Source of the DNA: an uncultured Clostridia bacterium
GTDB taxonomy: Bacteria > Bacillota > Clostridia > Christensenellales > Borkfalkiaceae
Reading direction: 5' to 3'
DNA: 64,000 nt
NCBI GenBank assembly: GCA_944368775.1
Contig: CALVXB010000004.1
Span: 62,001-126,000 of the forward strand
Under the pieces are notes generated by a model, which was not told where the DNA came from, searched no databases, and worked only from the letters and a program-made list of their open reading frames with translations. The number at the start of each line of letters is the position of its first letter. Positions within the stretch are counted from its first letter, which is position 1. Shown one piece after another: positions 17,344 to 26,512 of this stretch. The position numbers and the translations under genes are program-made.

Positions 17344-19665
17344 TTATTCTTGTTCTTGCTCCTTGCCGTCCTCCTTTTTGGCGGCGGGGGCGGGCGCGGC
17401 GTAGTCGCAGGCGGAGCACTTGATTTGCTTGCCCTTGCGCACGAGGTACTTGCCGCACTTGGGGCACTTTTCGCCGGTGGGCATATCCCAGCTCATGAAC
17501 TTGCACTTGGGATAGTTGGAGCAGCCGTAGTACACCTTGCCCCCCTTGCTCTTCATGCGGCGGGTGGGCGCCCCGCACACGGGGCAGGTGCCGGCGAGCT
17601 CGGCGATGGGCACGTTGGTATTGCACTGCGGGCAGTTGAGGTACTTGCCGTTGCGCCCGCTGCGGTAGTACATGAGTGTGCCGCACTTGGGGCACTTTTG
17701 GTCAGAGCGCTCGGAGTCGTACGGGAGGGTCGCGTTGCACTCGGGGTAGTTGGGGCAGGCGAGGAACTTGCCGTAGCGGCCGCTCTTGACGATCATGTTC
17801 GCGCCGCACTTGGGGCACTTGGTGGCGGAGACCTCGACGCTCTCGCTCTTGATGTTGGAGCAGGCGGGGTAGTTGGAGCAGGCGAGGAACTTGCCGTAGC
17901 GGCCGTTTTTGCGGATCATGGGGTGGCCGCACTTTTCGCAGAGGATATCCGTCAGTTCGTCGCCGTCGTTGGCGGCGAACACGAGCTTTTCGGCAAAGGG
18001 CGGGTAGAAGTCGGCGATGATCTTGTGCCAGTCGGTGCCGTTCTCCTCGATGCCGTCCAGCATGTCCTCCATCTTGGCGGTGAAGCCGACGTCCATGATG
18101 TCGGTAAAGTACTTGACGAGCAGGTCTGTGATGCGGAAGGCGACCTCCGTCGGCACCATATACTTGCCTTCCTTGGTCACATATTTGCGGCGGTTGAGCA
18201 CGGAAATGATGGAGGCGTAGGTGGACGGGCGGCCGATGCCCTTTTCTTCCATCGCCTTGACGAGGGAGGCGTCGGTATAGCGCTGCGGGGGCTTGGTGAA
18301 CTTCTGCTCGGAGGTGAGCTTGATGAGGTCGACCTCCTCCCCCTCCTGCAGGTCGGGCAGCAGGCGGGCGTTTTCTCCCTCCTCGTCCTCCTTATCCTTG
18401 CGGAAGTCCTGATAGACGGCGGTGAAGCCCGCGAATTTGAGGGTGCGGCCGCTCGCCTTGAAGGTGTAGTCGCCGTTGTCGATCTTGAGCTGCATGCTGT
18501 TGTACACAGCCTCGCTCATCTGCGACGCCATGAAGCGCTCGTAGATGAGTTTGTAGACGTTGAAGTGCTTTTTATCCAGCGTGCCCTTCAAACTTTCGGG
18601 CGTGCGGGACATGTCGATGGGGCGGATGCACTCGTGCGCGTCCTGCGCGTCCTTCTTCGATTTATAAAAGTTGGGCTTGGCGGGGATGTACTCCTTGCCG
18701 AAGCGCTCGGCGATGTACTCCCGCGCGCGCGCCTGCGCCTCTGCCGAGACGCGCACAGAGTCGGTTCGGATATAGGTGACGAGGGCGATGTGCCCTTCCT
18801 TTTCGGTGTCGATGCCCTCGTACAGGTGCTGGGCGACGAGCATGACTTCGGGCGAGGTCATGCCCAGCTTGTTGGAGGCGTCCTGCTGGAGGGTAGACGT
18901 GGTGAAGGGCGCGGGGGCGTGCGAGCGGGCGAGGTTCTTTTTGATGCTGCGCACGACGTATTTGCCCTGTTCGAGCTCGCCGCGCACGCGCTCGTTCTCC
19001 TCCGCGCTCGCGGGCTTGTACTTTTTGCCCTTGCGCTCGGCGAGCAGGGCGCGGAAGGGCGCGTACGCCTTGGGCTTATCCTGCAATTCGGCGTTGAGGT
19101 TCCAATACTCCTCGGGCACGAAGGCGCGGATCTCCCGCTCGCGGTCGACGATCAGCCGCAGCGCGACAGACTGCACGCGGCCGGCGGACAGCCCCGTCTG
19201 GATGCGCTTGCACAGCAGCGGCGAGAGCTTGTAACCGACGAGGCGGTCGAGCACGCGGCGGGCCTGCTGCGCGTCGACCAGCTTGTAGTCGATCTCGCGC
19301 GGGTGCTGCAGCGCGTTGTTGACGGCGGCGGGCGAGATCTCGTTGAACTCGATGCGGTACTTGCCGTCTTTGAGCTTGAGCACGTTTTTCAGATGCCACG
19401 AGATCGCCTCCCCCTCGCGGTCGGGGTCGGTCGCGAGGTAGACGTTGTCCGCCTTGGCGGCCTCGTCGGCGAGGCGCTTGATGATCTGCTTTTTATCGGG
19501 GTTGACGACGTACGTCGGCTCGAAGTTGTGCTCGATGTCCACGCCCAGGCGCTTTTCGGGCAGGTCGCGCACGTGGCCGCCCGAAGCGTCCACGCGGTAC
19601 TTCCCCTTGAGGTATTTTGAAATTGTCTTCGCCTTGGACGGCGACTCGACGATGATTAAATCCAT
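17344..19665 (-). CDS. topA: DNA topoisomerase I
   Basis: Type IA topoisomerase that relaxes negative supercoils. 773 residues. TOPRIM domain from MDLIIVESPSKAKTISKYL to LATDPDREGEAISWHL; catalytic Tyr in VTYIRTDSVRVS; SAGRVQSVALRLIVDRE. The C-terminus carries five four-cysteine zinc ribbons (starting CEKCGHPM, CPKCGANM, CPKCGTLM, CPVCGAPT, CPKCGKYL) and a Lys/Glu-rich tail. The ATG at 19665 is chosen because GAGGAG lies 8 bases upstream; the frame before it is repeat sequence. Structured repeat B begins at 19682, directly beyond the ribosome site, so topA no longer touches dprA as it does in Bacillus. Confidence 0.96.
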   Translation of the reverse strand: MDLIIVESPSKAKTISKYLKGKYRVDASGGHVRDLPEKRLGVDIEHNFEPTYVVNPDKKQIIKRLADEAAKADNVYLATDPDREGEAISWHLKNVLKLKDGKYRIEFNEISPAAVNNALQHPREIDYKLVDAQQARRVLDRLVGYKLSPLLCKRIQTGLSAGRVQSVALRLIVDREREIRAFVPEEYWNLNAELQDKPKAYAPFRALLAERKGKKYKPASAEENERVRGELEQGKYVVRSIKKNLARSHAPAPFTTSTLQQDASNKLGMTSPEVMLVAQHLYEGIDTEKEGHIALVTYIRTDSVRVSAEAQARAREYIAERFGKEYIPAKPNFYKSKKDAQDAHECIRPIDMSRTPESLKGTLDKKHFNVYKLIYERFMASQMSEAVYNSMQLKIDNGDYTFKASGRTLKFAGFTAVYQDFRKDKEDEEGENARLLPDLQEGEEVDLIKLTSEQKFTKPPQRYTDASLVKAMEEKGIGRPSTYASIISVLNRRKYVTKEGKYMVPTEVAFRITDLLVKYFTDIMDVGFTAKMEDMLDGIEENGTDWHKIIADFYPPFAEKLVFAANDGDELTDILCEKCGHPMIRKNGRYGKFLACSNYPACSNIKSESVEVSATKCPKCGANMIVKSGRYGKFLACPNYPECNATLPYDSERSDQKCPKCGTLMYYRSGRNGKYLNCPQCNTNVPIAELAGTCPVCGAPTRRMKSKGGKVYYGCSNYPKCKFMSWDMPTGEKCPKCGKYLVRKGKQIKCSACDYAAPAPAAKKEDGKEQEQE

Positions 19666-19909
19666 AAGAAAAACTCCTCGCGAAAATCTCGCCGTGCTGA
19701 CGGCTGCGATTTTCTGCGATTTTAGAGACAACCCGCCGTTCGCCGCTTATGCAAGCGGCTCTGCGGCCGGTTTTCTCTCTTTGCGGCATCTTTAAGGGCA
19801 CACCTTTTAATAAATGCCGCAAATTCACTCTTTCTGCATGAGCCTAACGGCAAATACAGTGCGCTGGCGGAAAAGTGTGATTTTCCTTGCGCAAAAATTT
19901 AATAAAAAT

Positions 19910-20034
19910 AGGGTTCCCGAAAATCGCAGCGGTGCGAAGCGTCGCGAGATTTTTGGGAAGAGGAGGCGCCGCCGAGCAAGCCGTGCCTTTTGCTTTTAGC
20001 AAAAGGCTGGCAAGCAAAGGCGAGCGACGACGAG
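19910..20034 (-). repeat. Nested module M, copy 1
   Basis: Read on the minus strand it begins CTCGTCGTCGC, then a hairpin GCCTTTTGCT/AGCAAAAGGC, GGCGGCGCCTCCTC, a second hairpin around TTCCCAAAAATC/GATTTTCGGGAA, and ends near AACCCT. About 120 bases. It lies between the left end of repeat B and its inner H5 rather than in a hairpin loop. Confidence 0.65.
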
Positions 20035-20289
20035 CTCACGCGCAAATTGAGTTGCGCAGCGCAAAGGCGTGGCTTTGCTTGCGCGAGTATTTTAATGAAA
20101 ATAACTCGAAAAAGCGGAAATCGCAATTTTCGCTTTTTCACAAAAAGCGGCGCAGCCGCGCTAAAAACATATTATAAAAACCCTTGAAAAAGCAAAAATG
20201 ACACTTTTTGCTTTTTCCCTTTACAGCGCATGGGCGCTGCACAGGGAAAGGTGAAGCCGCCGCGCGCTATCAAAGGTGTGCCCCTACCA

Positions 20290-20402
20290 AGGGCTCCCGA
20301 AAATCGCAGCGAAGCGAGATTTTTGGGAAAAGGAGGAGCCGCCGTGCAAGCCGTGCCTTTTGCCAACAGCAAAAGGCTGGCAAGCAAAGGCGTGCGACGA
20401 CG
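20290..20402 (-). repeat. Nested module M, copy 2, inside the H3 loop of repeat B
   Basis: Same order of parts as copy 1 (TCGTCGTCGCACGCC, GCCTTTTGC/GCAAAAGGC hairpin, GGCGGCTCCTCC, CCCAAAAATC/GATTTTCGGG hairpin, GAGCCCTT). It is bordered by two versions of the H3 loop, AAGGGCACGCC on one side and AGGGGCACACC on the other, so it has split H3 and the loop is present twice. Confidence 0.65.
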
Positions 20403-20523
20403 AAAAGGCGTGCCCTTAAAATATCGTGCAGCGAGGGAGAAAACGCCGCTGCGTGCAGCGCACGGTGGTGTCTCCCTCAAATCGCAGAAATTTGTTTTGA
20501 CAGCTCAAAACAAATTTCGCGAG

Positions 20524-21603
20524 CTACCCTTTACTATATCGATTCCCCCCGCAGGCGACGATCTTCTTTTTCATCTGCAGCATGGTAAGCGGTACTGCGA
20601 GCTCGTGCGCGGGGATGCCGGCGCGGGCGGCGATCTCTTCGATATGCGCCGTTTCCTCGCCGACGGCATCTAAGACGGCGCGCTCGGCGGGGGTCAGCGG
20701 CGGCTCTTCTTCTGCCGCCTCGGTCAAGTTTATACCAAAAGCCGCGGTGATGTCAACTATTTCGTCGGCCAATTTTGCGTATTCTTTGATGAGCGCGTTG
20801 CACCCGACGCCCGAAGTGACGCCGATATCGTACGGAAAGGCGAACACGTCGCGCCCGTAGGCGAAGGCGCTGTCTGCCGTGGTGCGCGTGCCGCTTTTGG
20901 CGCCCGCGCTGACCACGAGCACCCCCTCGCTCAACCCCGCGATGATGCGGTTGCGGGCGGGAAAGTGGTAGTTGCGCACCGTCTCCTGCGGGCGGTACTC
21001 GCTGACGGCCAGCCCCTTTTGCACCACCTTGGCGAGCAGGTCTGCGTTGCAGGCGGGGTAGACGTAATCGAACCCGTAGGGCAGCACGCAGATGACCTTG
21101 CCGACGGCGAGCGCGCCCAGCGCGGCGGCGGTGTCGCCCCCTTCTGCAAGGCCGGTGACGATGGTAAAGGCGCGCGCGAGCCCGGCGGCGAACTTTTCCG
21201 TCTGTTTGAGCGTCTGCGGGCGGGTGCGGCGGGAGCCGACGATGGCGAACTTGCGGGTGCCGAGCAGCGAGGTATCCCCCTTGCAGTACAGCACGAGTGG
21301 CGGGTCGGGAATGTGCCGCAGCGCCTCGGGGTAGAGGGCGGACGGGTACGAGACGCAGGTGACGCCCTTTTGCGCGTATTCTTCTAACAAGCTGCGCACC
21401 CCCTGCGCGGTGAGAGAACGCTCCATCTCGGCGGCGCGCTCGGCGCCGACGATCTCTTCGATGCCCTTGCGCAGGGCGTGAAAGCGCGCGGCGAGCGGAT
21501 AGAACCCGCCCGCCAACCGATACAATTTCTGCTTTTTAGTCAGGTCGAGGCCGAAGCTGTCAAGCCAGACGGCCGCCTTTTCTTCTTTGGTGTACGAAGG
21601 CAT
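20524..21603 (-). CDS. dprA: DNA processing protein DprA (Smf)
   Basis: Binds incoming single-stranded DNA and loads RecA in natural transformation. 359 residues. Rossmann-like core with YPEALRHIPDPPLVLYCKG, KFAIVGSRRTRPQT, VTGLAEGGDTAAALGAL, SEYRPQETVRNYHFPARNR and SGTRTTADSAFAYGRDVFA, followed by a C-terminal winged-helix domain (LTPAERAVLDAVGEE). The ATG at 21603 is 5 bases after the comM stop, an operon of two competence-type genes. The stop codon is 6 bases from the H1 hairpin of repeat B. Confidence 0.93.
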   Translation of the reverse strand: MPSYTKEEKAAVWLDSFGLDLTKKQKLYRLAGGFYPLAARFHALRKGIEEIVGAERAAEMERSLTAQGVRSLLEEYAQKGVTCVSYPSALYPEALRHIPDPPLVLYCKGDTSLLGTRKFAIVGSRRTRPQTLKQTEKFAAGLARAFTIVTGLAEGGDTAAALGALAVGKVICVLPYGFDYVYPACNADLLAKVVQKGLAVSEYRPQETVRNYHFPARNRIIAGLSEGVLVVSAGAKSGTRTTADSAFAYGRDVFAFPYDIGVTSGVGCNALIKEYAKLADEIVDITAAFGINLTEAAEEEPPLTPAERAVLDAVGEETAHIEEIAARAGIPAHELAVPLTMLQMKKKIVACGGNRYSKG

Positions 21604-21608
21604 GGCGC

Positions 21609-23141
21609 TTATACCTGCTCGCGGTCGAAGGTGCGATAGGAAACGGCCTCGACGATGTGCGCGGGGGATATGCTCTCCTCCCCCGCGAGGTCGGCGATGG
21701 TACGCGCGACCTTGATGATGCGCGAGCGGGCGCGGGCGGAGAGGTGCAGCCGCTCGAAAGAGAGGCGGAGAATGTCGCTGCACTCGCGCGAGAGGGGGCA
21801 GAAGTCGCGCAGCTCGCGCTCGCCCATGTCGGCGTTGGTGAGCACCCCTTCCCTGCCCTCGAAGCGCTCGCGCTGCACGGCGCGCGCTTTTTCGACGCGG
21901 GCGCGCACGGCGGCGCTGCTCTCCTCGGCGCGGGTGGAGACGAGGTCGTCGTACTTGACGGAATCTACCTCGACCTGAATGTCGATGCGGTCGAGCAGCG
22001 GGCCGCTGATGCGGGCGCGGTACTTGCGGATGGCTGCGGGGCTGCAGGTGCACGGCCTGTCTGCGCTGCCGTAGTTGCCGCAGGGGCAGGGGTTCATGCT
22101 GGCGCACAGCATGAAGTTGGCGGGAAAGGTGACCGCGCCGCCGCTGCGGGTGACGGTGATGACGCCGTCTTCGAGGGGCTGGCGCAGCGCCTCGAGCGCG
22201 GAGCGGTGGTACTCGGGCATTTCGTCGAGGAAGAGGACGCCGTTGTGGGCGAGGCTGATCTCGCCCGGCTTGACGGTGCGCGATCCGCCGCCGCAGATGG
22301 CGACGGTCGTCGCCGTGTGATGGGGAGAGCGGAAGGGCCGCGACGTGACGATGCCTTCCTCCCCCAAAATGCCGGCGACGGAGTGGATCTTGGTGACTTC
22401 GAGCGCCTCTTCAAAGGTCATGGCGGGCATGACGCCGGGGATGCAGCGGGCGAGCATGGTCTTGCCGGCGCCGGGCGGGCCGACGAGCAGCAGGTTGTGG
22501 CTGCCGCTGACGGCGACCTCGAGCGCGCGCTTGGCGACCGCCTGCCCCTTGACGAAGGAGAGATCGAACTTCTCCTGCCGGGCGGCAATGGCGGCGCCGT
22601 AGCGGGCGACGGGCAGCGGCGGCAGCGGCGCGAAGCCGCTGAGGTGGTCGATCGCCTGCGACAGCGAGGATGCGGCGTAGGTGTCGATGCCCTCGATGTA
22701 GGCGGCCTCGCCCGCGTTGCCGGCGGGGATGACCACCTTTTTGTAGCCCGCCGCCTTGGCGGAGATGAGCAGGGGCAGGATGCCCGCAACGGGGCGCAGC
22801 GCGCCGTCCAACGCCAGCTCCCCCAAAAAGACGTAGCCCGCCGTATACGTCGGCTCGAGCTGGCCGGTCGCGGCCAGGATGCCGACGGCGATGGCGAGGT
22901 CGAAGTACGACCCCTCCTTGCGCAGGTCTGCCGGGGCGAGGTTGACGGTCACCTTGCGGGCGGGGAAGTTTTTGCCGCTGTTTTTGAGGGCGGAGCGCAC
23001 ACGCTCGCGGCTCTCGCGCACGGCGGCGTCGGGCAGGCCGACCAATTCGTAGCCGGGCAGGCCGCTCTGGATGTCCGTCTCCACTTCGACGGGCACGCCC
23101 TCCAGCCCCGCGAGGGCAAAACTTGTCACCTTGGATAACAT
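21609..23141 (-). CDS. comM: ComM/YifB family Mg-chelatase-like AAA+ ATPase
   Basis: AAA+ helicase family linked to branch migration during natural transformation in other bacteria. 510 residues. An N-terminal Lon-protease-like ChlI domain (GLPGYELVGLPDAAVRESRE; NLAPADLRKEGSYFDLAIA) is followed by the AAA+ module: Walker A GPPGAGKTMLARCIPG, Walker B VLFLDEMPE, FRSPHHTAT and SMNPCPCGNYG. The ATG at 23141 follows GGGAGGAAGGATGCG. It is upstream of dprA in the same operon and 84 bases after the membrane protein gene. Confidence 0.93.
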   Translation of the reverse strand: MLSKVTSFALAGLEGVPVEVETDIQSGLPGYELVGLPDAAVRESRERVRSALKNSGKNFPARKVTVNLAPADLRKEGSYFDLAIAVGILAATGQLEPTYTAGYVFLGELALDGALRPVAGILPLLISAKAAGYKKVVIPAGNAGEAAYIEGIDTYAASSLSQAIDHLSGFAPLPPLPVARYGAAIAARQEKFDLSFVKGQAVAKRALEVAVSGSHNLLLVGPPGAGKTMLARCIPGVMPAMTFEEALEVTKIHSVAGILGEEGIVTSRPFRSPHHTATTVAICGGGSRTVKPGEISLAHNGVLFLDEMPEYHRSALEALRQPLEDGVITVTRSGGAVTFPANFMLCASMNPCPCGNYGSADRPCTCSPAAIRKYRARISGPLLDRIDIQVEVDSVKYDDLVSTRAEESSAAVRARVEKARAVQRERFEGREGVLTNADMGERELRDFCPLSRECSDILRLSFERLHLSARARSRIIKVARTIADLAGEESISPAHIVEAVSYRTFDREQV

Positions 23142-23225
23142 CGCATCCTTCCTCCCGTATCATCTCATGTGTGCGGCGCGGCGCGCAAGAAAAATTTCCG
23201 CGAGGGCGTACCCCCGCGGAAACAT

Positions 23226-25418
23226 TCACATCCTGTAAAAACCGTTATTGGCAAAGCTCGTCCAGCCGAAGAGGCCGGTTGCGGCCGCCGGGGCGAGCGG
23301 GATGCCGAAGTACATGGGCAGAGAGAGCGCAAAGACGATCGCGTACACGGCGACGAGCGCCCCGCCGATGGCGACGGTGCGGCTGAAAGTGCGGCCGAAC
23401 AGGCGCACGGACGCGCCGCTCTCATAGGCGGCCGAAGTGTACAGCAGCAGCGGGATAAAGCCGATATAGAAGCATTGGAAGAGCAGCCCCTGCGCCGCGC
23501 TTGCGCCGCCCGTAAAGGCAAATTGCAGCAGCGAGGTGAGCGAGCCGGCCGTGAGCAGGATATACGCGCCGAAGATGCGCCCCGCCTGCGGCGTGGCGAA
23601 CGGGCCGTTTTTGCCGCCCGTGACCTTGTACACGACGATGCCCGCGGTGAGGACGAGGAAAGCGACGAGCGCGGTGAGCGCCATCGCGATGTTGGGCTGG
23701 GCGTTGAGGGCGGCGTACACCGCGTCCGTCGACGCCGAAAAGAGGGTCGCCCCCTTAAAGGCGATCAGCCAGCCGAAGGGAGATGCCGCGTTGGCCGCCG
23801 AAAAGGCGGTGGCGTTGTCGAGGGTGAAGGCATCGGAAAAGGCGCGGCCGATGAGGGTGAAGATGCCGAGCACGGGCGACGCGGGATCCGCCTCGTACAG
23901 GCGGACGTAGGTGAAGTACAGCGGCAGCGAGCCGAGGATGTACAGCACCGCCGTCACGGCGACGAAGCCGAGCAGGATAAAGGCGACGAGCAGCTTGGTG
24001 CGGTATGCGCCCGCATCGCGCATCGCCTCCGCGCGTTCTGCAGCCGCCTCGCGGCGCATGGCGGCATCTTCTGCCGACGGTGCGGGCGCTGCGGCCATGG
24101 CGGAGCCGGGCACGGGCTGCGCGGCGGGCGCCGGGGCGGGCTCTTCCCCTTCGAGCGCGGCGAGCTGCCTGCGCTGTTCGCGGCGGATGCGCACGATGCC
24201 CGCAACCAGCAGGGCGACGAGGCCGATGAGGGTAAAGACGCTCTTGGGGTCGAATGCGAACGCAAACGCGAAGGCGATGCCCGCAAACAGCACGTTGCGC
24301 GCGCCGACGGAGGGCGCTTCGAGCGAGGCGCCGCGGCGGAAGAAGCGGTACATGAAGTAGTAGGCGAGCAGGGCGCACAGCGCGGCGGGCGCGAGCGAGA
24401 GGCCGAGCCGGCCGACCGTCAGCGCGAGGCCGCCGCCCGCAAACAGGCAGGAAAGCAGCAGCGCGTACCCCTTTTTGCCGAACAACTCCTTGCCGAGCAG
24501 GTAGGCGACGCCGACGAGCGCCGCCGTGCACAGCACGGAGGGCAGGCGCAGCCCGAAGGGGCAGGCGCCGAATACGAGCACACCGAGCATGGACAGCAGC
24601 GTCGAGAGGGGGCCGCTGTCCGTATCGGAGAGGGGGTAGCCGTCGGGCAGGGCGGTGCCGAGGCGGATGTTGTCGATCTGCTGCAGAACGTACATTTCGT
24701 CCTGCGTGAAGTCGGTATAGGCGTTGCCGCCCGAAACATAGCGGGGAGAATCGGTCAGGTTGGCGGGGTCGCCCAGGCTGCCGTACGTCGAGGTGCGGTC
24801 GTTGCTGTGGAAGAGGTCGCGGTACGAGGACCAAAATTGACTGCTGAAATACCCCTTTGCGGCGCTCTCGCCCGCGTAGGCGGGGATGACGTCTCCGTTG
24901 GTATCGACGAAGACGACCTCGTTGATGAGCATATCGCAGGGGACGGTGATGCGGATGAGCTGGTAAGACGACGCGATGACGGACTGCGTCGTCTCGCGCA
25001 GGTCGAAGGCGCGCACCCAATTATAGTTGGCGCCCGATACGGCCTGTCCGTTCGCGGAATAGATATTCCCGAACTCGAAGTCTCCCAGCGCGCCCGCGGA
25101 AAAGCGCCCGGACGAGAAGGTGCCGGAAGCGGAGGCGCGGCGGAAGGAGAGGGAGAGGTTTTCTCCCGCGACGGCGTAGACGGAGCCGACGTTGATGTAC
25201 ACCTCGCCGAGGGGGGCGTCGGTATCGGGGTAGTCGAGGTAGAATACCAGCTCGGACTCGGCGGGGGCGAAGTACGCCCTGCCGGGGGAGGAAAAGCCGC
25301 CGATGGTGCAGGCGCCGACGATAAAGACGCCGAGCACGAGGCAGAGCGCCGCGATGCCGCACTTTGTCAGGCGGGCAAAGAAATTCTTTTTGGGTTTGGA
25401 AGTTGCTGCCGTTTGCAT
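23226..25418 (-). CDS. Large polytopic membrane protein, GT-C (PMT/ArnT-like) glycosyltransferase candidate
   Basis: 730 residues. One N-terminal membrane segment (CGIAALCLVLGVFIVGACTI), an extracytoplasmic region of about 200 residues, then 10 or more hydrophobic segments with a cytoplasmic Ala/Glu-rich linker (about 415-480). The layout and the stretch DFTQDEMYVLQQ followed by YLLGKELFGKKGYALLLSCLF recall GT39-type mannosyl- or arabinosyltransferases. However, the usual HPPL motif is replaced by SDTDSGPLSTLL, and I see no certain catalytic signature. The ATG at 25418 follows CAGGTGAAACGT. Function uncertain. Confidence 0.6.
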   Translation of the reverse strand: MQTAATSKPKKNFFARLTKCGIAALCLVLGVFIVGACTIGGFSSPGRAYFAPAESELVFYLDYPDTDAPLGEVYINVGSVYAVAGENLSLSFRRASASGTFSSGRFSAGALGDFEFGNIYSANGQAVSGANYNWVRAFDLRETTQSVIASSYQLIRITVPCDMLINEVVFVDTNGDVIPAYAGESAAKGYFSSQFWSSYRDLFHSNDRTSTYGSLGDPANLTDSPRYVSGGNAYTDFTQDEMYVLQQIDNIRLGTALPDGYPLSDTDSGPLSTLLSMLGVLVFGACPFGLRLPSVLCTAALVGVAYLLGKELFGKKGYALLLSCLFAGGGLALTVGRLGLSLAPAALCALLAYYFMYRFFRRGASLEAPSVGARNVLFAGIAFAFAFAFDPKSVFTLIGLVALLVAGIVRIRREQRRQLAALEGEEPAPAPAAQPVPGSAMAAAPAPSAEDAAMRREAAAERAEAMRDAGAYRTKLLVAFILLGFVAVTAVLYILGSLPLYFTYVRLYEADPASPVLGIFTLIGRAFSDAFTLDNATAFSAANAASPFGWLIAFKGATLFSASTDAVYAALNAQPNIAMALTALVAFLVLTAGIVVYKVTGGKNGPFATPQAGRIFGAYILLTAGSLTSLLQFAFTGGASAAQGLLFQCFYIGFIPLLLYTSAAYESGASVRLFGRTFSRTVAIGGALVAVYAIVFALSLPMYFGIPLAPAAATGLFGWTSFANNGFYRM

Positions 25419-25527
25419 ACGTTTCACCTGTGAGGCCCCGCCGAAAGCGGGGCGCGATACTTATATTCCATTATAGCGCAAAAAGCGCGCCGTGTAAACA
25501 AAATCGCTTATAAATTTCGCCTGCGGA

Positions 25528-25561
25528 CATAAAGAAAGAGCCCCGCAGCTGCCTGCGGGGC
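25528..25561 (-). terminator. Intrinsic terminator of rplS
   Basis: GCCCCGCAG/CTGCGGGGC (25540-25548 with 25553-25561), followed on the minus strand by TCTTTCTTTA. Confidence 0.8.
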
Positions 25562-25575
25562 CCGCCTCGTCCGTT

Positions 25576-25920
25576 TTAGCGGACTTCTTTGATCTTTGCG
25601 GCTTTACCGGTACGGCCGCGCAGGTAATACAGCTTCGCCCGGCGCACTTTGCCCTTGCGGACGACCTGGATGTCCGCGATCTTGGGGGAATGCACGGGGA
25701 AGGTACGCTCGACGCCTACGCCGTAAGACAATCTGCGGACGGTGAACGTCTCGCGGATGCCGCCGTTTTTCTTCGCGATCACGACGCCTTCAAAGGCCTG
25801 CAGTCTCTCGCGCGTGCCCTCGACGACCTTCACGCTCACTTTGACCGTGTCGCCGACGTTGAAAGCGGGTACGCTGTCTTTGAGATTCTCTTTTTCGATC
25901 GCTTCGATCAACCCTTTCAT
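25576..25920 (-). CDS. rplS: 50S ribosomal protein L19
   Basis: Ribosomal protein at the 30S-50S interface. 114 residues, standard length. [20 protein letters not shown] and [21 protein letters not shown] are the L19 signature segments; the C-terminus is [18 protein letters not shown]. The ATG at 25920 follows AGGAGGTAAAGTCG. It has its own promoter and terminator and lies after yraN, not between trmD and rbgA as in Bacillus. Confidence 0.97.
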   Translation of the reverse strand: MKGLIEAIEKENLKDSVPAFNVGDTVKVSVKVVEGTRERLQAFEGVVIAKKNGGIRETFTVRRLSYGVGVERTFPVHSPKIADIQVVRKGKVRRAKLYYLRGRTGKAAKIKEVR

Positions 25921-25988
25921 CGACTTTACCTCCTGTTACTAAGCGTTCGTGGCCGCGTTTGCCAGAGGACCGCCCGAAGTCTTTTGCT

Positions 25989-26017
25989 ATTTTACCACAA
26001 ATCGCCCCGCCGCGCAA
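25989..26017 (-). promoter_or_regulatory. Predicted sigma-A promoter of rplS
   Basis: Minus strand TTGCGC (26017-26012), a 17-base spacer and TAAAAT (25994-25989). Confidence 0.55.
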
Positions 26018-26128
26018 CCGTTTTTCGTGCCGCGGGCGGGTTTTTTATGCTTTTTTTCGCCTTTTTTTTGCGAGAAGGGCCGCCGCGCGCCCCCGCCCCG
26101 CGCCTTTGCCCCGCCCGCGGGCGGCGCT

Positions 26129-26512
26129 TCAATACCGTCTGCGGGGGAAATAAGCGTCGAAGGCGGCGGGGATGTGGTTGACCCTGTCCGCGAACACCTC
26201 GAGCACGTCGAAGCGCACGGGCAGCTCCTGCCCCGCCTTCATCAGAAAGTAGCGGGCGATGTCGGTATAGCGGCGCTGCTTGTGCCGCTCGACCGCCTCC
26301 GCCGGGCTGCCGTAGGCGTCCGAAAGGCGGGCCTTGACCTCGCAAAAGACGACGGTGTCGCCGTCCTGCGCGACGATGTCCGCCTCGCCGAAGGGGGTGC
26401 GGTAGTTGGTCTTTAAGACGCGCCAGCCAAGCGAGGTCAGGTACTGCGCGGCGCGCTTTTCCCCTCCCCTGCCGAGAGCTTTTTTATGAATGTCTTGCGA
26501 TGGATCGCGCAT
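26129..26512 (-). CDS. yraN: YraN / UPF0102 family nuclease-fold protein
   Basis: 127 residues. Conserved ALGRGGEKRAAQYL, WRVLKTNYRTPFGEADIVAQ and VVFCEVKAR reproduce the restriction-endonuclease-like core (E...D...EVK) of UPF0102. Its biochemical role is not settled in any organism. The only plausible start is the ATG at 26512, giving an unusually long 76-base overlap with the end of rnhB. It closes the rbgA-rnhB-yraN set. Confidence 0.9.
   Translation of the reverse strand: MRDPSQDIHKKALGRGGEKRAAQYLTSLGWRVLKTNYRTPFGEADIVAQDGDTVVFCEVKARLSDAYGSPAEAVERHKQRRYTDIARYFLMKAGQELPVRFDVLEVFADRVNHIPAAFDAYFPRRRY

Larger units (their letters stand above)
19681..20517. repeat. Structured repeat B, full-length composite between topA and dprA
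   Basis: 837 bases with inward-facing ends. Left end (+): H1 19682-19714 (GAAAATC/GATTTTC with inner GCCGT/ACGGC), H2 about 19723-19779, H3 19780-19823 (TTTGCGGCAT/ATGCCGCAAA, loop with AAGGGCACACC), H5 19869-19886 (GGAAAA/TTTTCC). Right end (-): H1 20517-20488 (GAGCTGTC centre), H2 20479-20433 (GAGGGAGA/TCTCCCTC), and an H3 that is split by module M. The interior has a second H5 (20061-20078), K-type hairpins (20114-20138; 20188-20215) and two M modules. No credible protein is encoded. Confidence 0.8.

Noticed and set aside
20208..20673. Small ORFs inside structured repeat B
   Set aside because: They run through hairpin DNA, differ in frame between repeat copies and have no ribosome sites.
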